DNA of 64,000 nt from assembly GCA_033398695.1 (NCBI GenBank), contig CM065802.1, positions 140,664,096 to 140,728,095 of the forward strand, in the 5' to 3' direction. Positions 58,581 through 64,000 of this stretch are shown here, in pieces. Origin of the DNA: Orobanche coerulescens. Taxonomy: Eukaryota > Streptophyta > Magnoliopsida > Lamiales > Orobanchaceae. The position numbers were made by a program, and so were the translations under genes. Every line of letters starts with the position of its first letter. The first letter of the stretch is position 1. The notes below the pieces were generated by a model. That model ran no database searches and was not told where the DNA came from. It was given only the letters and a program-made list of their open reading frames with translations.

Positions 58581-59842
58581 TGTTGCGATTTTTCTTTAAC
58601 GCAAGTGCACGTTATCGTTTACAAGTAATAAAGTGATGAGTGAGTATCGTTCCCACGAGGACTGAATCACTAACTACCGATTTTTGTGTATTCCAGTTTT
58701 ATTTGAACAAACGAACTTTGGGTAGCAATTAATTACTAAATAAAATCAATAAAAGAACTAACAATAAAAACGATTGCTTGAAGAAAGAGAATCAAATGAT
58801 AAATAAGTCTAGGATTCTGAATCCACCTCGGTTTATCCGAATTTACTCTCGATTATCTGTAGTTAATGATTTTCCCAATTTATTGAAGGCGAATATTGCT
58901 AATATACTCTACCGCCTCTCCCGAGGTCAATAGATTTTTCCTAAAGGCGAATAAAGCACTCTATTCCTAGGTGAATTAATTCATCAATAGGCAAAAAGCA
59001 TACCAAAAGGCCACGTAGTTTCTATGAGTATATTCCTATCTCACAGAATAAAACGGTTCTCACCAATAGTTCCTCACCAACTCTCCTCTCCCGATTCGAA
59101 TTGAATGATTAGAACAATACAACTATTGGCCAGATAATTGAAAGCATTACTCACGATTGGGAAAACTCAACAAAAAGGGAATTAAATAGATAATCTCAAG
59201 CAAATCCGTCAAAACATAGATTTCATCAAAATCCTAGATCAAGGGTTTTAGCCTGACATGCTAAAAAACGAAAATACAGAATAAATAAATAAAAGCATGA
59301 AAATCAAACGCAGATGAAGAACTCGGATTCCTTCGTTCTTCTGGCTTCCGCCCTCTGCCTTTGATCTCTTCTGCTTCTCTCGTCTGCGATAATCTTCTGT
59401 CTTCCTCCTTTTTCCAAGCTTCCAAGATTCCAAAGATAATTAATTAGGGTCTTAAACCCTTATTTATAACTCTCAACAGTCTCCAAATCGCGTCTGTGTG
59501 AGTAGGTCGAGAACTGGCTTCAAAACGGCCCAAATCTGCGCGGAGCACACCAAAACCGCCTTGTGTGCCACGGCTCACTTAAACTGTGCCGCGGCACATG
59601 GCGTCCAGGTTAAAACCTGGGCGTTGTGATTTTCTTCTGGGCCGCGGCTCACCAAAGCTGTGCCGCGGCTCAGATTACAGTCTACTCTGGTGCCTGCTGG
59701 CCTTCTGCGTGTGCCGCGGCTCTCTTGGCCTGTGCCGCGGCCCACGGCCAAAATTCGCCATTTTCGCCCGTTTTGCCTCGTTTTAGCTTTCGGACTCAAT
59801 TTTCCTGCAAAACATAAAATAATAGGGCATTAAAGGCTCATT
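58581..59842 (-). repeat. Tat/Athila-type LTR, minus strand
   Basis: Matches the reverse complement of the LTR at 40982-42362: it begins at 58581 with TGTTGCGATTTTT (the LTR's 3' end) and shares TATCGTTCCCACGAGGACTG. The first part of U3 is missing because the copia LTR at 59843 cuts it. GCCGCGGCAC words cover about 59525-59745 and the minus-strand TATA (TATAAATA) lies at 59468-59461. Confidence 0.85.
59525..59745 (-). promoter_or_regulatory. Tat-type U3 array of GCCGCGGCAC words
   Basis: Seven or eight words of the form TGTGCCGCGGCACA, TGCCGCGGCTC or GGGCCGCGGCTC. The perfect 14-mer lies at 59585-59598. They precede the minus-strand TATA by about 60 bp. Confidence 0.82.
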
Positions 59843-61819
59843 TGTTAGGAGTATGCCCTCGAATGCCACTCAGAGGATGTTGAGTGAGGGCATTGTACTT
59901 GTTATTATGTAAATCATCAATATAAGGCAATGGATGTTTCTTTATTTACTGGTAGTTACTGGCATTCCTAACTCGTAAATATACATATAGAAACTAGTCC
60001 GTGTATTTGAGAGCAAAACGTTCCACTCCTTATTGGATAAGGGGGTCGGCACTGGAAAGGTTTATAACTCAAATACTTAATCGTTCGCAAGTCAATGAAA
60101 CTTGACTGGGCGTTAAGTTTATGTGAAGACTTGTATGACGTGTTCTTTGACATGGAGGGTGCCTGTCGAACTCTAATGGTTAGTGGGAGCACACGTTATA
60201 GGTATGCTAATTGGATTAGTATACTCGAACCGACTCACCCTCGATTCGTCACACGGATTTCACTCCGGGACAGTCAATGACGGAATTGAAAGGTTGTGAT
60301 AGGTATTCGTGAACCTTCGACTTGAGGATTTAGTAGGGATGTGCTTGTGACGTCAAGATTTTCATTAGAGTAGTTCGACCCTGTAAACTGGAAGGTGAGG
60401 GTCAACCTCGACTTGCATCTTGATGGGCAAGTAGCAGGTCCTACTGAATACCAAGATAGAATTCTTTCTCCCGTTAGTGAGCGGGTTATATGTCCTATGC
60501 GGTTATTGGCAGATAAGATCATAAGTCTTTGGCCAAAGCATTGGAGCTAGTAGTATTGGATACACGAGAGCTCGATGATCTCGATTTGCATTAACGCATG
60601 CATAGCGTCAAGTACAGATGGGGTTTGACTGACCGTGACCCTATAACTTGATCGGGACATTTGAAAGAAGGGTTTATATGTATACTGGTATTCACAACAG
60701 AATGGTTCTTGAATGATCCCAATCATTCGTTCTCAGTCGGGGTACAGTGTAGGCCGCCAGGCTGGCTAGGTGGTGCTACTACTCTTTGGTTCCTCCCATT
60801 GCTGACTGAGACGGACCTACCGAGTCGCGCATTAGGATTGACGACGGAATGAATTGAGCTTGATCTCTCATTATAAATATTAGATATTGGATATCTAATT
60901 TATTGGACATTGGATGTCTAATTGATTTTGGGACATTGGATGTCTAAATCGATTTATTGGATAAATTGATTTACGGCCTAATGGATTAAATAAATTATTG
61001 GGTGATTAATTTAATTCATGAATATAATTATTTCTTGGAGAAATTAATTATGTTATTTTGTATTTGTTATGTTTAATTAATTGGATTAATTAAACAATAT
61101 AAATACATCGGAACGGAATTGGAGTTTATCTGTTTGGACTCACGGGAGTCCGAAACGAACCGAACTCGTCCGATTTCTTCTAGAGGCCGGCCCCCACCTT
61201 GATTTGCTACCTTGATCATTGTCTTGTTTTCTTGTTGGAAGACTTTTGACATATGAGATTTCATATCTCTTATTATAAGGTTAAAGGTGATTTTGTGGGT
61301 GTAGTCTTATCTTGTGAATGATTTTGAAGACAAAAATAAAACCTCTTTCTCTTCTCATTTTGGCACACTCACGGCAGCTACATTAAAGTGAGAGGGAAGA
61401 GAAATTTTTGTGTTCTATCATCATTCACTTCATCTTCATTTTTCTTGGAGAAAAATTGAGAGAAAATTATTGAGAGATATATTATACACTTAGAGTGTAG
61501 TAATAAAAGCTTCATCACTTGATTCTAGCCGTAACCTTAGAGGTTAATCGAGTGTTGTTGTTCCGATCGTCTTTCCGGCGCATGGCAAGTAGAGATGCGG
61601 TGTTTTCGGCGTTGGATCGTTCAGAAGCTTGGGGAATAGCTCAAGAGAAGGTTATCCATTTAATCAACGGACTACGAGGGTATGTTTCTCGTATCTTTTG
61701 TATTTCGTTTTGATATTCGTATATACGTAGCTCGATGGATCCTCGTAGGGATTCGGATCGAATTAATTTTCGTTTTACCGCTTCCGTTGGGCCTTCGTTT
61801 TAGGCACCGAATCCCAACA
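59843..61819 (+). repeat. C5 5' LTR
   Basis: Starts TGTTAGGAGTATGCCC and ends ACCGAATCCCAACA (1977 bp). It shows no palindrome field comparable to the other families. Confidence 0.92.
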
Positions 61820-61820
61820 A

Positions 61821-61832
61821 TGGTATCGGAGC
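61821..61832 (+). other. C5 primer binding site
   Basis: TGGTATCGGAGC, one base after the LTR. Confidence 0.88.
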
Positions 61833-63479
61833 GTAGGTCTTGCGATCGTATATACGATATTAGCATTTGGAATGCTCGATTAGATGGTGAATGATTTGGA
61901 ATCATTTTAGTCATAATCGTGGTATATGTTTTTACGTTCGTTGTAATTATATTTTTCGTAAGTTTATGTCTAAATATAAATCTTAATTTCTTGGAAATAT
62001 GATTTATATTGAAGATATGAATGTTGGAGAATATAGATATTGGATATCCGGTCGAAAAACTAGTCCCGAAATGTCGTTGGACGGTCCGGGAGGGGTCCGG
62101 AAGTCGGGAGCCGCGGCCAGTACATTGCGGCCGGCTGGGCGGCCACTATCGTGGGCCAGAGCAGTCTCCGGGGGCCGCGGCACGGGGCTGCAGGCGGCCG
62201 GCCAATGCCGAGCGTGATCGGCCATGCCAGCCTGTCACGGCATCTGCCGTGATGACTTCGGCCATGGCAGGCTTTTTTTCGCCCCGGCTCGTTTCTTCCG
62301 TGTATTCTTGAAAATTAATCTCCCGCATGTTAAATTGGATTTAATATGATTAAAATGATTTATGGTATTTCATTTTATGAGGGAAATTTGATTAATTGGA
62401 ATATTTATGGTCGACCAAATTATTTTGAACGTTTTCATATTACCGATTGTGTGAATCGATTTGATCGGTTCGTATTGTTGATTGGATCAATGTATCTCTA
62501 CGCTTTCCATTTATTTAGTATTTATTGGATGAATGCTTTTGAATGGGGATGTGGTTCGTGGACTTAGTTTTGAATCGTTCGTTTTATTTGATTGGGCTGT
62601 AAAGGCCGTTTTGAGCCTATTTATTTTACTAGAAATATTTGTATCTAGGATGCAATTTTCAATGTAAAATTTATATGTAATGACGAAGACCGGAGGAAGA
62701 TCTATTTCGAGAAGACGAAGATTCAAGACGAAGACTTGTAATTAGATTACGGAGTTTTTGTTTTCTAGGAACGGTCCATGAACCACATGTTGGTAGCAAC
62801 TAGGTTGTGAATGGTTGTTTCATATTGTATGAATACCTCAAACGTGCTTAAACGATTAATGTGCAAAGTGTAACGCTAATTGCGAAAATTCTCCCACGAT
62901 AAATTATTAAGTTTATAAGGTTTCAAGGTTTTCCTTCCCTCCATCGAGTTTTCGGGAAATTGAAATCCAAACCGGATGTGCTATGCTTCCGAGTTATTGG
63001 GGTAGTCGTTCGAGGAGGATGGATAAATTACCGAGAGCGCATTGGATGCCTTCGGTTGGAGCAAATTTTATCCCTAGAAACCTGATAGGTTGCCGGATAA
63101 GATTCAATTGTGAAACTGATTTGCGTCGAAGGTATAAACTTAACTTGTTCACGAACCATAGAAACCGTATAGGTTGAGGGGAGTGAACAAGGGGAAAAAG
63201 AAGATCGAATCATCCATTAGATGGGTTGGTGTTGGACACCACTTTATGAAAATTAATAGACTAGAAACCTGTTCGGTTGCCCTCTATTAAGATTTATAAA
63301 GAACTCGATCACCACTATGAAGTAGAGCGACGATACTTCCGGATTTCACATGGGAGTGTGTTATTCCGATAAAAATAGTGGGAGCTGGGTAACAAGAATA
63401 GAAAAGACCTTAATTCTATACTCGAACATAATATAACAAGTCACTAATTAATGTTATGCTTAATGCGACATAACTCAAT
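61833..63479 (+). other. C5 leader, non-coding with GC island
   Basis: 1.65 kb between the primer site and gag, long for a copia leader. It is AT-rich except for 62085-62300, a GC-rich island with GCCGCGGCC and CCGCGGCACGG words and a perfect 8-bp-arm hairpin TCACGGCA-TC-TGCCGTGA at 62235-62252. I see no gene in it. Confidence 0.75.
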
Positions 63480-64000
63480 ATGACAATGAATCCACTCGCA
63501 ATTCTACTCGAAAAGAACACCTTAATGGGACCTAACTTTGTGGATTGGCTCCAATCCGATGATTGTCCTCGATAGAGGCACTGGGATACGTCTTGGAGAC
63601 GGACATTCGGCGCCTCTGTGCGGACCCGAGCCAATCGGGAAGAGATTGAAAACCACGAAAAGTGGGTTAAGGATGACGTAAAGTCCGTGCATACATGATG
63701 GCTTCTATGTCTAATGAGCTTGAGAGCTCATGAGAAAATGACTTCGCTAGATGATTCTATCTCACTTAACCGAACTTTATGGTGAGCACAGCAGAACTGC
63801 TAGATATGAGATATCCAAGCAACTGTTCGGTGCAAGGATGAAGGAAGGTGAGAAAGTTGGGGAACACGTCCTCAAAATGATATCCATGATCGAGAGATTG
63901 GAGGCTCTTGATTTTAAAATGGATACTTCTCTCCAAACCGACCTTATCCTACAGTCTCTCCCTGACTCATTCTCACAGTTTGTTATGAACTTCAACTGCA
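63480..64000 (+). pseudogene. gag: C5 gag, N-terminal part
   Basis: The ATG at 63480 opens MTMNPLAILLEKNTLMGPNF and VDWLQ, the TNT1-like gag start (GPNFxxW). A gap then shifts the frame. Later blocks are YVLETD, ENHEKWVKDD, YMMASMSNEL and, from about 63790, ARYEISKQLFGARMKEGEKV, EHVLKMISMIERLEALDF and TDLILQSLPDSFSQFVMNFN. This is the UBN2-type gag domain. It is broken by small indels near 63545 and 63700 and continues off the window. Confidence 0.9.

Larger units (their letters stand above)
59843..64000 (+). mobile_element. TNT1-like copia C5, runs off the window
   Basis: 5' LTR 59843-61819, primer site at 61821, a long leader and the gag start at 63480. It continues past 64000. The LTR is the same family as 54514-55834. 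The 5-mer before it is TCATT. Confidence 0.9.

Noticed and set aside
1..64000. tRNA, rRNA or small-RNA genes, and a host protein gene anywhere in the window.
   Set aside because: Only primer-site matches to tRNA ends were seen. Every recognisable coding block belongs to an LTR element. A covariance-model search could still find small RNAs I cannot see by eye.

Overview
This window is plant nuclear DNA made almost entirely of LTR retrotransposons. I see no host gene, rRNA, tRNA or CRISPR. The families are plant ones: chromodomain Ty3/gypsy of the Tekay (Del) type, a CRM/Galadriel/Reina-like chromovirus, Athila/Tat gypsy elements with an Asp-tRNA-type primer site, SIRE/Maximus-type copia, and TNT1-like copia. 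That points to a repeat-rich flowering plant, probably a eudicot. The species cannot be read from the sequence. All lineage names rest on remembered family motifs.

Left (1-16843): a head-to-tail array of a 1.66-kb copia protease-integrase segment (1-3809). An old gypsy LTR follows (3810-5325 and 13705-14308), split by a complete but dead Tekay-type element G1 (5326-13704; 5-bp flanks CCCGA/CCTGA). Then come copia and gypsy RNase H relics and copia 3' debris.

Middle (16844-39641): a SIRE-type copia element carries two Tekay-type elements. G2 (17902-28693, minus strand, duplication CTCTT) sits in its LTR. G3 (29488-39396, plus strand, duplication TAATC) sits in its gag. G2 and G3 are related and lie head to head, so their two 5' LTR promoters diverge, about 2.1 kb apart. 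Their U3 regions carry dense arrays of the word TAGCGCACGCTA and variants.

Right (39642-64000): a 100-bp tandem repeat, LTR debris, an old Tat/Athila 3' end, and a chromovirus G4 (42363-52170). G4's gag is split by a young Athila-type element that has gag but no pol (42468-49597, duplication ATTAC). Next is a chain in which each element is cut off on its right by the next LTR: a SIRE-like copia, a TNT1-like RNase H plus LTR, Tekay-like G5, a minus-strand Tat LTR, and a TNT1-like copia running off the window.

The main unexplained signal is in the U3 regions. Several unrelated LTR families carry clusters of short, family-specific palindromic words just upstream of the TATA box. In one copia and two gypsy elements these words fit a single template, TA-R-CG-YR-CG-Y-TA.
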